64,000 bases of DNA. Source: Schistocephalus solidus. Taxonomy: Eukaryota > Platyhelminthes > Cestoda > Diphyllobothriidea > Diphyllobothriidae. The stretch spans positions 1 to 64,000 of the forward strand of contig WEDG01005185.1 in assembly GCA_017591395.1 (NCBI GenBank), written 5' to 3'. Below the pieces are notes generated by a model. That model was given only the letters and a program-made list of their open reading frames with translations. It ran no database searches and was not told where the DNA came from. The translations under genes and the position numbers were made by a program. This document shows, one piece after another, positions 43,144 to 54,640 of the stretch. Position 1 is the stretch's first letter. Each line of letters starts with the position of its first letter.

Positions 43144-44667
43144 TGCGCCTTTTGTGTAGATTGGTCAGAAAACTGGGAAAATTTATCGGTTTTGTGTTTT
43201 TTGTCAGCCATTTCAATGCCAGCTACTGGTAGGTTCGTTCAGAAATGCAATAAAATGTCACGAGTATCTGTGCTTATATGGGTTGCGTCATCTGCCATGC
43301 TTGTTAGCACATATTTACCTATAAGCTCAGATAAATGTTTAGCCCATATTCGGCCGCTGCACTAAACAGATGTGAGGGATTCAGCTCACAAGTGGGTCCC
43401 ACGTCACTCTTCTTATGCTATCTGTTACACACTCGAGTTGTATGATCCCGCGTAAAGCGAATACCTCGACATAAGCCCAGGGATATTAAGTTTAATTAAA
43501 GTGCTAGCCCATTGAAAGCAGATTCTGTGTCAGACTTGGTATTGTTCGACGTGCATTTCACGAGCCGTTCGTTGTCGGTGGCTGTGTTTCTGCGGGTAAA
43601 AACACTGTAGTCATGATTTCTATAAAATTCAAAGGACGGGTTGTGTTTTTACGCAATCTAGAGAAATGTATGTTTAAAAATGTGCCCTTGATTGTACTTG
43701 AGATACAAAGTAGTGAACTTTGTCAGTACAATTGCATGTCGTTTATGTGCTTACCTCAGTCAGAACTGTTTTTGCTTTCTTGCTGTACTCTGCGAATCTT
43801 TGTTTAACGCTCCCTCACATTCTTACATACGCAAGAATACGATCTAGCGTTCGCCTTGGGTTGCCTACCCTAATAGCAATTCGAGCGCAGATAGAGCTCG
43901 AATCGTGCTCGACAGCGCGAATCTTCCAGCACGAATCGAGGGGTCATTTTGACGACGTTTTCGAGCTCGAAATTTCGCATTTTACGATTTTTAGGCGTGA
44001 GAAACTTCCTTTTAGACCCATCGTATGCTACGCCGTAAGCGCACGCCTTATCTAGGCGTCAGTTACAACTTCGAATTAGATTGTGTGGACGGATATGGCG
44101 GGCGCAAAATGTTATATTTCCAAAACTAGGAAACATATTTTTGGCGTAGTTTACTCAGCCGACCACGAGGTTTCTGGAGTACCGTCCAGCAGCAAAAGTT
44201 CAGGGGAACGTTTCCCATGTGTGTAATGCCTTATGAGCACGTCCACCTAAAGGACGCATGGGCTCCATGTGGACAATTCACGATAGTTGTGACCGAGAGC
44301 GCATTTTTTCAAAACTGTCGCTGGCATTAACTATGGCCGATTCATCCATTGGTTCTTGCAAAAACACTACCAAAGTGATTTTGTGGTTGTAGGGTTCACG
44401 AGCACTGTCCATATGTTTAACTGGATTGATAGTGACATGCGCGACTGGCTACAGTCAGCTCCTATCTATAATTTCTATATGCACATACGAATCGTTATTT
44501 GGAAGCGAGCATATTTCGAGAGATATGTCGGTAGGCTGGCCTGCCTAATGACACTTGAAATATCAGCCGTTTCTACCTTAGCCCACTTAACGGGTTTCCA
44601 CCTATTGACCGCTGTTCAATGTGTCGGCTGTGTCAGGTATGACATAATACTCTATACGTTGGTATAA

Positions 44668-45006
44668 CTACATGAGAGTTTCATAAACTTGGGAATTTTT
44701 TATTTTGGTGTAGCCTGATCCCCCATTTACGGAGACTCTTGTGCCCACATTTGAATTTGTTCCGTCAAACAAAGTAGGAGAAGACGCTGCATTATCTGGG
44801 TTTTGTACATTATTAGGTTGGTCTCCCCATTCTGCTGTCTTCTTCTCAATTCCAGAACTAATTGTCGACGTTTTATTCTCGCTTTCGATGTGCAGTCCAG
44901 TTGAAAAGAACGCCGCAGTGCGTCCATGATTCCGAATCGTCGTGAAAGACATATCTGACTTGTTCTTGATTAAATTGCAAGACATTGGATTGTTCGGGGG
45001 TGTCAC
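44668..45006 (-). pseudogene. ORF1 N-terminal-like fragment, unit 1/2 boundary
   Basis: A 112-codon minus-strand open stretch (NNPMSCNLIKNKSDMSFTTI, FDGTNSNVGTRVSVNG). The same frame is at 47082-47387 and, longest, at 49433-49864. It is Ser/Thr/Asn-rich and without a domain. Its position suggests an ORF1 leader region. Confidence 0.35.
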
Positions 45007-45142
45007 TGCTCTGATATGGCGATTTGTTGCTTTCCAAGTCGTTTAGGCGTTCAGAACCGAAAATTCCTTGTAGGCCTTCAGAACCCCGTTGAGAAGATAC
45101 TGGAGCAGTTATAGGTCTACATAGGCTCTCTTTGGCGCATAT

Positions 45143-45529
45143 TTAAGGCCCAGCGGTACCCATCATTACAAAAAACGAAGTGGATAATGAGTGCTCTTTG
45201 TGAACAGTCATAGGCACAACAGAAATGAGTAGTATGGTATGCACAACCGATTCATAACGATTCGTCATTTTCAAAACAATAGTAAACAATCTTTGGAATA
45301 TACTATGAACTATCCTATATGTACTGAGAATTTTAACGGAATCACCGTCTTTTGGCAATGTTTCAACATACTCTTTAAGAATTTCACTCGTAAGTTCTTT
45401 AAGAAGCTTGGGTACAATGCCATTGGATCTTGGGGATTTCGAAATTTTTAGCTCCTCATATTCCCTTCGGACACGAGTTTCTGGTTTATGTTTCGAGTTA
45501 TCAGGTCCTCTGCAGACGAACGAAAGCAC
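45143..45529 (-). pseudogene. ORF1-like fragment, array unit 2
   Basis: Equivalent to 42757-43143 with ISKSPRSNGIVPKLL and DGDSVKILSTYRI. The whole frame is open for 128 codons. Confidence 0.5.
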
Positions 45530-46731
45530 TGCGCCTTTTGTGTAGATTGGTCAGAAAACTGGGAAAATTTATCGGTTTTGTGTTTTTTGTCAGCCATTTC
45601 AATGCCAGCTACTGGTAGGTTCGTTCAGAAATGCAATAAAATGTCACGAGTATCTGTGCTTATATGGGTTGCGTCATCTGCCATGCTTGTTAGCACATAT
45701 TTACCTATAAGCTCAGATAAATGTTTAGCCCATATTCGGCCGCTGCACTAAACAGATGTGAGGGATTCAGCTCACAAGTGGGTCCCACGTCACTCTTCTT
45801 ATGCTATCTGTTACACACTCGAGTTGTATGATCCCGCGTAAAGCGAATACCTCGACTAAAGCCCAGGGATATTAAGTTTAATTAAAGTGCTAGCCCATTG
45901 AAAGCAGATTCTGTGTCAGACTTGGTATTGTTCGACGTGCATTTCACGAGCCGTTCGTTGTCGGTGGCTGTGTTTCTGCGGGTAAAACACTGTAGTCATG
46001 ATTTCTATAAAATTCAAAGGACGGGTTGTGTTTTACGCAATCTGGGAAATGTATGTTTAAAATGTGCCCTTGATTGTACTTGAGATACAAAGTAGTGAAC
46101 TTTGTCAGTACAATTGCATGTCGTTTATGTGCTTACCTCAGTCAGAACTGTTTTTGCTTTCTTGCTGTACTCTGCGAATCTTTGTTTAACGCTCCCCTCA
46201 CATTCTTACATACGCAAGAATACGATCTAGCGTTCGCCTTGGGTTGCCTACCCTAATAGCAATTCGAGCGCAGATAGAGCTCGAATCGTGCTCGACAGCG
46301 CGAATCTTCCAGCACGAATCGAGGGTCATTTTGACGACGTTTTCGAGCTCGAAATTTCGCATTTTACGATTTTTAGGCGTGAGGGAAACTTCCTTTTAGA
46401 CCCATCGTATGCTACGCCGTAAGCGCACGCCTTATCTAGGCGTCAGTTACAACTGCAATTAGATTGTGTGGACGGATATGGCGGGCGCAAAATGTTATAT
46501 TTCCAAAACTAGGAAACATATTTTGGCGTAGTTTACTCAGCCGACCACGAGGTTTCTGGAGTACCGTCCAGCAGCTTAAAAGTTCAGGGAACGTTTCCCA
46601 TGTGTGTAATGCCTTATGAGCACGTCCACCTAAAGGACGCATGGGCTCCATGTGGACAATTCACGATAGTTGTGACCGAGAGCGCATTTTTTCAAAACTG
46701 TCGCTGGCATTAACTATGGCCGATTCATCCA

Positions 46732-47049
46732 TTGGTTCTTGCAAAACACTACCAAAGTGATTTTGTGGTTGTAGGGTTCACGAGCACTGTCCATATGTTT
46801 AACTGGATTGATAGTGACATGCGCGACTGGCTACAGTCAGCTCCTATCTATAATTTCTATATGCACATACGAATCGTTATTTGGAAGCGAGCATATTTCG
46901 AGAGATATGTCGGTAGGCTGGCCTGCCTAATGACACTTGAAATATCAGCCGTTTCTACCTTAGCCCACTTAACGGGTTTCCACCTATTGACCGCTGTTCA
47001 ATGTGTCGGCTGTGTCAGGTATGACATAATACTCTATACGTTGGTATAA
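46732..47049 (+). other. 105-codon open frame repeated in the array units
   Basis: The plus-strand frame (FVVVGFTSTVHMFNWIDSDM, RDWLQSAPIYNFYMHIRIVI) is open at 46732-47049 and 49115-49432. In unit 1 it is open only from 44356 because of one extra A. No domain is recognised, and near-identity of the units means openness alone does not show selection. Confidence 0.2.
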
Positions 47050-47523
47050 CTACATGAGAGTTTCATAAACTTGGGAATTTTTTATTTTGGTGTAGCCTGA
47101 TCCCCCATTACGGAGACTCTTGTGCCCACATTTGAATTTGTTCCGTCAAACAAAGTAGGAGAAGACGCTGCATTATCTGGGTTTTGTACATTATTAGGTT
47201 GGTCTCCCCATTCTGCTGTCTTCTTCTCAATTCCAGAACTAATTGTCGACGTTTTATTCTCGCTTTCGATGTGCAGTCCAGTTGAAAAGAACGCCGCAGT
47301 GCGTCCATGATTCCGAATCGTCGTGAAAGACATATCTGACTTGTTCTTGATTAAATTGCAAGACATTGGATTGTTCGGGGGTGTCACTGCTCTGATATGG
47401 CGATTTGTTGCTTTCCAAGTCGTTTAGGCGTTCAGAACCGAAAATTCCTTGTAGGCCTTCAGAACCCCGTTGAGAAGATACTGGAGCAGTTATAGGTCTA
47501 CATAGGCTCTCTTTGGCGCATAT

Positions 47524-47911
47524 TTAAGGCCCAGCGGTACCCATCATTACAAAAAACGAAGTGGATAATGAGTGCTCTTTGTGAACAGTCATAGGCACAA
47601 CAGAAATGAGTAGTATGGTATGCACAACCGATTCATAACGATTCGTCATTTTCAAAACAATAGTAAACAATCTTTGGAATATACTATGAACTATCCTATA
47701 TGTACTGAGAATTTTAACGGAATCACCGTCTTTTTGGCAATGTTTCAACATACTCTTTAAGAATTTCACTCGTAAGTTCTTTAAGAAGCTTGGGTACAAT
47801 GCCATTGGATCTTGGGGATTTCGAAATTTTTAGCTCCTCATATTCCCTTCGGACACGAGTTTCTGGTTTATGTTTCGAGTTATCAGGTCCTCTGCAGACG
47901 AACGAAAGCAC
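47524..47911 (-). pseudogene. ORF1-like fragment, array unit 3 (frameshifted)
   Basis: Same sequence as 45143-45529 except for one extra T in a homopolymer near 47733 (GTCTTTTTGG against GTCTTTTGG), which breaks the frame into 47911-47723 and 47805-47524. Confidence 0.5.
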
Positions 47912-49432
47912 TGCGCCTTTTGTGTAGATTGGTCAGAAAACTGGGAAAATTTATCGGTTTTGTGTTTTTTGTCAGCCATTTCAATGCCAGCTACTGGTAG
48001 GTTCGTTCAGAAATGCAATAAAATGTCACGAGTATCTGTGCTTATATGGGTTGCGTCATCTGCCATGCTTGTTAGCACATATAAGCACCTATAAGCTCAG
48101 ATAAATGTTTAGCCCATATTCGGCCGCTGCACTAAACAGATGTGAGGGATTCAGCTCACAAGTGGGTCCCACGTCACTCTTCTTATGCTATCTGTTACAC
48201 ACTCGAGTTGTATGATCCCGCGTAAAGCGAATACCTCGACTAAAGCCCAGGGATATTAAGTTTAATTAAAGTGCTAGCCCATTGAAAGCAGATTCTGTGT
48301 CAGACTTGGTATTGTTCGACGTGCATTTCACGAGCCGTTCGTTGTCGGTGGCTGTGTTTCTGCGGGTAAAACACTGTAGTCATGATTTCTATAAAATTCA
48401 AAGGACGGGTTGTGTTTTACGCAATCTGGGAAATGTATGTTTAAAATGTGCCCTTGATTGTACTTGAGATACAAAGTAGTGAACTTTGTCAGTACAATTG
48501 CATGTCGTTTATGTGCTTACCTCAGTCAGAACTGTTTTTGCTTTCTTGCTGTACTCTGCGAATCTTTGTTTAACGCTCCCCTCACATTCTTACATACGCA
48601 AGAATACGATCTAGCGTTCGCCTTGGGTTGCCTACCCTAATAGCAATTCGAGCGCAGATAGAGCTCGAATCGTGCTCGACAGCGCGAATCTTCCAGCACG
48701 AATCGAGGGTCATTTTGACGACGTTTTCGAGCTCGAAATTTCGCATTTTACGATTTTTAGGCGTGAGGGAAACTTCCTTTTAGACCCATCGTATGCTACG
48801 CCGTAAGCGCACGCCTTATCTAGGCGTCAGTTACAACTGCAATTAGATTGTGTGGACGGATATGGCGGGCGCAAAATGTTATATTTCCAAAACTAGGAAA
48901 CATATTTTGGCGTAGTTTACTCAGCCGACCACGAGGTTTCTGGAGTACCGTCCAGCAGCTTAAAAGTTCAGGGAACGTTTCCCATGTGTAAAATTCCTTA
49001 TATGCACGTCCACCTAAAGGACGCATGCGCTCTATGTGGACAATTCACGATAGTTGTGACCGTGAGTGCATTTTTCAAAACTGTCGCTGGCATTAACTAT
49101 GGCCGATTCATTCATTGGTTCTTGCAAAACACCACCAAAGTGATTTTGTGGTTGTAGGGTTCACGAGCCCTGTCCATATGTTTAACTGGATTGATAGTGA
49201 CATGCGCGACTGGCTACAGTCAGCTCCTATCTATAATTTCTATATGCACATACGAATCGTTATTTGGAAGCGAGCATATTTCGAGAGATATGTCGGTAGG
49301 CTGGCCTGCCTAATGACACTTGAAATATCAGCCGTATCTACCTTAGCCCACTTAATGGGTTTCCACCTATTGACCGCTGTTCAATGTGTCGGCTGTGTCA
49401 GGTATGACATTATACTCTATACGTTGGTATAA

Positions 49433-50290
49433 CTATATGAGAGTTTCATAAACTTGGGAATTTTTTATTTTGGTGTAGCCTGATCCCCCATTTACGGAGA
49501 CTCTTGTGCCCACATTTGAATTTGTTCCGTCAAACAAAGTAGGAGAAGACGCTGCATTATCTGAGTTTTGTACATCACTAGGTTGGTCTTCCCATTCTGC
49601 TGTCTTCTTCTCAATTCCAGAACTAATTGTCGAAGTTTTATTCTCGCTGTCGGTGTGCAGTCCAGTTGAAAAGAACGCCGCAGTGTGTCCTTGATTATGA
49701 ATCGTCGTGAAAGACATATCTGACTTGTTCTTGATTAAATTACAAGACATTGGATTGTTTGGGTGCGTCACTGCTCTGATATGGCGATTTGTCGCTTTCC
49801 AAGTCGTAAGTCCTTCAGAACTGAAAATTCCCTGAATTATCAGACACTGTACTCTGTCCAGCAATTATCTATCTTCTTTTCATAAATTAAAGTATGCTCA
49901 TTAAAATTCTTGTCTTCTTCTGCTTTCAGAAGTGTTTTTGGGACATATTTTACGTTTTGTTTTCCATTTTAATGCGTCTTCATTGTCAGTTATTACTTTC
50001 GCAGGCATAGTTTTGCGTGCAGCACGCTTACACTCGACCCACTACCACTAATGTTCTGGCTTTCCAAAGATACTTTTTCTGCACCAAATATTAGTTATCG
50101 GTTATGCAGAGCCCCATAAACGCGTGGTCATCTTCTTCATCAGATTTTACGACGGAGGCAGCTGTGTTTGCGTATCGTCTTTGGTCTTGCTTAATTATCA
50201 TCATCGCCGATTTGTTCTATTCCATTAGAAGGCGATAAAGTTTCTTCAGCTTCTTTATCTCCATTTTGAGGTTGAATTACTAACTTGCTG
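49433..50290 (-). pseudogene. ORF1 N-terminal-like region at the array edge
   Basis: The 143-codon minus-strand frame 49864-49433 extends the unit fragment seen at 45006 and 47387. Further minus-strand coding-like text (SKLVIQPQNGDKEAEETL) lies up to about 50290 in broken frames. This is the only place where sequence upstream of the unit boundary is kept, so it may show the parent element of the array. Confidence 0.4.
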
Positions 50291-50867
50291 CCCTAAAACC
50301 GCTTTAAAAAGCAACCGAAAAAGCAAAGAGCATCATCTACTGGACAGGGTGTGCTTTCATTTTCCTTCTTCTTGAAGTTCACTTGGATCTTTGGTGCCTT
50401 CGTTAGACCGCATTCAAGATACGGAATGTCAGTCTGGATAATGAAAAACAGTGATTCGTTAGAGTAGGCGCAACGACGGGGAAACAAACTGGTGGACGTT
50501 ATGAAAACTTTTTCATGTTTGAAGACTCAAGAAGCCCGTGATGTTATACAAACTACGTCTATAGCGAGTGTATGAGCAGAGATCACCAAAAATCCTCTTT
50601 CATCTAGTGGTTAGTTCAGCCTAGAGCCCCAATCCTAAGCAGAATTATGCGTTTTGATAAAATGGTTGTGTTTAAAAGGCTTATGAATTATTTAATTTTC
50701 TACGCACAAGGTCGGCCACTGCAGGAGTACCTATAGCAAGCTTTACGCTTCGGTTCTTGATTGCAGTTAAAACATTCCTGCTCGGTGAAAGCGTCTTTCA
50801 AAACAAGTATATTTAATGCTAAAGGTATATGCTTGAATTTATAAGTTATAATAGTATCTATTAAAAT
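50291..50867. other. Unassigned DNA
   Basis: A minus-strand 64-codon stretch (50293-50487) has no motif. No other feature is seen. Confidence 0.3.
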
Positions 50868-50870
50868 ATA

Positions 50871-50946
50871 TTCAGTGGTAAGCGTCCGATGGGCTCACCG
50901 TCGTTTGCCATGAAGTGGTGCCCTGGTTCGAATTTCAGCAGTGCCA
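50871..50946 (+). pseudogene. Possible tRNA-derived sequence
   Basis: TTCAGTGGTAAGCGTC (A-box-like) is followed about 40 nt later by CCTGGTTCGAATTTCAG (B box GGTTCGAATTTC with a partly paired T stem) and GCAGTGCCA. The acceptor stem is not convincing. It ends next to the 5' truncation point of LINE-A copy 2. Confidence 0.3.
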
Positions 50947-50979
50947 CGTATTCTGCATGATTCCCGAAGTGTATATTTT

Positions 50980-53104
50980 TAAAATGGACATTATTTTCTC
51001 GAAGCATGAGCACTCAGCTTAATATTTGAAGAAAAACAAGCTGTTTACCTGTAGAGATAAAACCCCAATGGAACGTAGGGTTTTACTCTCATAAGCAAAC
51101 GAAAAGCCTAGGTCTATATCTACAATACCAAAAGTTATCTCAGAGGTTGGCCCTTTAGATAATGCAAGATCTCGGCCCTCCGGATCAACCGGAATTTCGA
51201 TTCCATTTGAATCTTCACCCATTCACCATGTTCCTGGTTCGAGTGAAATCGTGTCAACGCCGCTTCTTTCCCCTCCCAAGCAAGCCACGCCTGCTATATC
51301 TGTCATATCTAGTAGACCTAAGAAAATCTTCAGTAAATCTGAGTCATTTGCTTAGCCAGGCGTTAAAATCAGTAACGTCATTACCGATGGGAAACATCCT
51401 AACCGCTCAGCATCTAGAACAGATGCGCCCTCCCTTCCATAGTTTAAATCCAACTAAACCGTTGTATAATAATCTCAGTTCTTTGAACAGTAACATTTCG
51501 ACAAATTGTAGACCAGAGCAATTTTGTTTCCCACCTTTTGTTTCTTCTCTCCAGTTTTCTTCTCCGCCACATATTCTTCCTTTTCTATAAATACTGATGG
51601 GCGTAACCTGCAGATCAGGAATACGCTCAATTTAATTTCACTCAATGCGAGATCAATTGTAAATAAGATGACAGAGCTTAGAACAGAAGTTTTTGAGCTT
51701 GATCCAGATGTGCTCTGCATCACTGAATCCTGGGCTCACTCTCTTATTTCTGACTAGACGCTTGCAATAGATAATTTCAATTTGTACCGACAAGACCACG
51801 CTGAAAATGTGGCGTTGGTGACCTTCTTTATCTTAAGTCATCCTTTGTACATTTCCCTTGTCAACTGAGCATTTGGTCCTTTTCTGGTAATGCATGCTTT
51901 GTTTCACTCATCCTCTCGCACAATAAAAAACGGCTTATTGGCTGTGTCTATCATCTTCCGTGTCATTCTGGCAATGAAAGCAAGCTGTGCGAACTAGTTG
52001 AAAAGATTTCAGGGACTCAATTTGGTGTCAAAATAATCGCAAAAGATTTTAATCTGTCAGACATTGACAAGCAGGCAAATTCCTCTCCGCAAAAACTTCA
52101 GAAAATGGTCGATACTATTATCTTTGCAAACTTGTCCCAACTGGTTAGTTCAGTAACTACAAATGACAGCATTTTAGATTTAATTTTTACAAATGATGTA
52201 CATTCTGTATTTATGAACTTCCATCGTGAACTATTCACATGTGAACACGCACTAATTCACTGTTGTTTTCCAGTCTCCCTATCTACAAAACCTGAGATAA
52301 AATGCAAATTACCTCGACTTTGCTAACACAAACCATGAATTAACAAATAATGTCGTAAGCACTCTAGACTGGCATAGCATTTTTTCGATCAACGATCCAA
52401 AATTTTTCCATCAGCTACTGCAGCCTTTAAGAAAAAATCCAGGTTTTTATCCCGCTTAAGATTTTTAAATCAAATACAGCCTCTTCAACTGTTGCACATT
52501 TTCTCCAAAACAGACAAAAATTACGAAAGCAACTTAGCGATCTTTCATAAAGCTAAAATATTTGAATAAGCATGGAAAATTAGGCCCACGCGAGATATTC
52601 ATATGGAGTCTTGGGCACTAAATGATGCCAGTTCATCCACATCTGTTTCTCAAGTCTTCCATTTTCGGTCACCGGCTAAGCGTGTGAATGTCCTTCCGCC
52701 CATAATTGACTGTAAAAAAATTCGTTATAGAGGATTTGGGCAAAGTAGAATTGTTAAATTAATTCTTTGCCAACCACTTTACCATTGTAACAACCATTAA
52801 TTTCTCGCCTTCAAGTATTCAAAAAGAAAAAGCACACCTAAAATATTCACGTTCGATTGGAACTGCTAACATTTCAAACTCACATATTAAATAGTTAAGA
52901 GATATTCCACCTTTACTTAGCAAATTATTCTCACTATTTCTCAAAACACGGTTTCTTCTTTTGATCTTAGTATGGCATTTGATAAAGTGCCTCATAGACA
53001 ACTTCTAGCTAACATAGAGGTTATAGGATTTCTTCGTCCCCTTAGTAACTTTATTAGCTCATAACTATGCGATCGAAAACAAAAAGGTATAGAGGTGTTC
53101 TCAT
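50980..53104 (+). mobile_element. LINE-A copy 2, left part (ORF1, endonuclease, start of RT)
   Basis: Begins with MDIIFSKHEHS at 50984, matching ORF1 of copy 1. A 142-codon frame (51162-51590) and the endonuclease frame 51524-51757 follow: ISLNARSIVNKMTELRTEV and DPDVLCITESWAH. Further pieces are VYHLPCHSGNES near 51945 and IIAKDFNLSD near 52040 (GDFN decayed). The RT begins with FDLSMAFDKVPHRQLL (52965-53010) and stops at 53104, where the LTR element is inserted. It resumes at 57209. Confidence 0.75.
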
Positions 53105-53554
53105 GAAAAGGGCAGGACGGGCGGAAAGTGGTGGGGTTTTTAAAACACGTTCACTTTCCTTTCGCTTTCCGATTCCAGCAACCGTGACGGTAATTGAAGA
53201 GCCACGGATCAACGACTCCCAAACTTTAAGGGATCTACCTTCTGACAACATTCCCTTCGCTCTGTAAACACTTCTGATCCGGTGAAGTTGAGTTTTTTAT
53301 TATCTATCATTATTACACTCTTTCCCAGACAATATATCTTGCTGCTATTTTTCTACGTTCATCGACTATCTTTATCCGTGTATAAATTTCCATCTCATCT
53401 CTACGTTATCTACTTTTATGAGCCTTAATATGAATGACTCTCAGCAACAAGACATGTCTGAGCCTCCTCAATTGGACTGTGAAGAATCTTGCCCTGGTTC
53501 TGTGTCTACTACAGAAGATGAGAGTCACTCTAGTGACGGACCCACGAAGGACAT
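53104..53554 (+). repeat. 5' LTR of the nested element
   Basis: 451 bp, starting TGAAAAGGG and ending GAAGGACA. It matches 56759-57208 throughout, including CCAGCAACCGTGACGG, GGGATCTACC and CATCTCATCTCTACGTTAT. Confidence 0.75.
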
Positions 53555-53774
53555 TATATTAGTGGCAGCTGGTGTCAGTCAGTGCTCACCTCCCTTTTTA
53601 CAGCCTCAGACATCGGACACACAGTTCCATTCTACCCATATATCAGACAGCCGCCCCGACACCCTTCTAGCCCCCGATACTTACCAACCGGGCCAAAACT
53701 TTCGTGACTGGCTGATCGAAATTTCCTTCTTCCTCACCGATCTTCTTCAGCCAACCCCGCCTGCTATATGTTAA
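53418..53774 (+). pseudogene. gag start of the nested element, open across LTR and primer site
   Basis: A 118-codon ORF begins at an ATG inside the LTR (MSLNMNDSQQQDMSEPPQLD), crosses the LTR end and the primer site without a stop and continues with YQPGQNFRDWLIEISFFLTD, which looks like a capsid start. It ends at TAA near 53774. In the 3' LTR the equivalent frame is broken (CAGTAAAAAG). An LTR-embedded gag start is unusual for Ty3/Gypsy. The capsid assignment is inference from position and the Trp-containing motif. Confidence 0.5.
53562..53580 (+). other. Primer-binding site, degraded tRNA-Leu type
   Basis: AGTGGCAGCTGGTGTCAGT follows the LTR by 7 bp and aligns with the TGGTGGCAGCGGTGGGATTC primer site at 4735-4754. 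It has several mismatches. Confidence 0.5.
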
Positions 53775-53889
53775 TGTTCCTCTCTCCAGCAAAACGCAAA
53801 CTTTCCTTTACTGCGGGAGTTAATATTAACACATAGTTTCCCACGGCAACCGCGTTGCTGTCCGCTCTCTTTGACAACCAGTTAACTCC

Positions 53890-54570
53890 ATGACGTAGAT
53901 CCTCATCAGGTAACAGAGCTCAAGTTCATTCTGCAAGCATTTCCTGAAGTGCTTGCCTGGGCACCATCATACATCGAACGCACAAATAAAACGCGACATG
54001 TGAGCAATACAGGTTCCGCAAAACCACTGTGGCAGCCACCCCGCCGCATCCCCATTCATTATTAGGTCGAAGTCGAGAAAATGTTATACGACCTATTAAA
54101 CGCAAATAGGAATTTCAAAGGCGTTAACATTTTTTCCTCAAATACACTGAACTGATCTGAGCGCAGACATTATCCGCCCCTCATCTTCTTCATGGGCATC
54201 ACCCATTGCTATCGTCACCAAGAAAGACGCTAAACTACGGTTATGCGTCGACTACCGGTGGTTAAACGTGGTCACCGTACGTGACTCTTTTTCGTTACCC
54301 CATATTGATGCTACACTAGATGCCCTGGGAGACTCAAAATGGTTGTTTACCCTGGATCTCAAGTCCGGATACTGACAGGTCAAAATAGACCCTTAATACC
54401 AACTCAAAACCACTTTCACGGTACCCAAGGCCTTTTTGAGTTCCAGACACTTCCTTTCGGATTATATAACGCCGCCTCAACGTTCCAATGCCTCATGCAG
54501 AAGGTTCTCCGGCATCTTTTCCCCATATGTGTCTCATCTACTTAGATGATATCATTTTCGGCCGCACTTT
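53890..54570 (+). pseudogene. Nested element reverse transcriptase
   Basis: Text includes ELKFILQAFPEVLAWAP (53908 on), the PRRIPIHY segment near 54040, then after a 58-bp LINE-B insertion SSSSWASPIAIVTKKDAKLR, LCVDYRWLNVV, FSLPHIDATLDALGDSKWLF, TLDLKSGY and, after frameshifts, IYLDDIIFG (about 54533-54560), the catalytic motif. A TGA replaces the Trp codon after SGY. Unlike the element at 3.7-9.1 kb, the YLDD segment survives. Confidence 0.7.
54108..54165 (+). mobile_element. 58-bp LINE-B 3'-end insertion inside RT
   Basis: GGAATTTCAAAGGCG followed by TTTTCCTCAAATACACTGAA matches the last bases of LINE-B (56607-56650). Removing it restores the expected RT spacing between LLNAN and the following Ile-Arg-Pro-Ser. 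It is an extremely 5'-truncated retrotransposition. Confidence 0.65.
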
Positions 54571-54571
54571 T

Positions 54572-54640
54572 TAGAATTTTTTTAGAATTAATATTTGGTT
54601 AGCACCGGCAAGGCACTGTCATAACACAACGCCAACCAAA
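54572..54640 (-). mobile_element. LINE-A 3'-end micro-fragment
   Basis: TTTAGAATTAATATTTGG and TTAGCACCGGCAAGGCACTG match the extreme 3' end of LINE-A (plus-strand reading at 11707-11755). It lies directly after the YLDD motif and interrupts pol. Confidence 0.55.

Larger units (their letters stand above)
42310..49832 (-). repeat. Tandem array of ~2.38-kb units (three full and one partial)
   Basis: Using GAGTTTCA as anchor, units start at 42313, 44676, 47058 and 49441, giving periods of 2363, 2382 and 2383 bp. The last unit stops near 49832. Units 2 and 3 are almost identical; unit 1 is more diverged in its first 770 bp but nearly identical afterwards. Each unit carries minus-strand LINE ORF1 debris at both ends and about 1.5 kb without a recognised gene. 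No reverse transcriptase is present. The strand given is that of the ORF1 fragments. Confidence 0.9.

Noticed and set aside
42310..49832. Array interpreted as tandem Penelope-like elements
   Set aside because: Penelope-like elements do occur in tandem, but no RT or GIY-YIG sequence is present in any unit.
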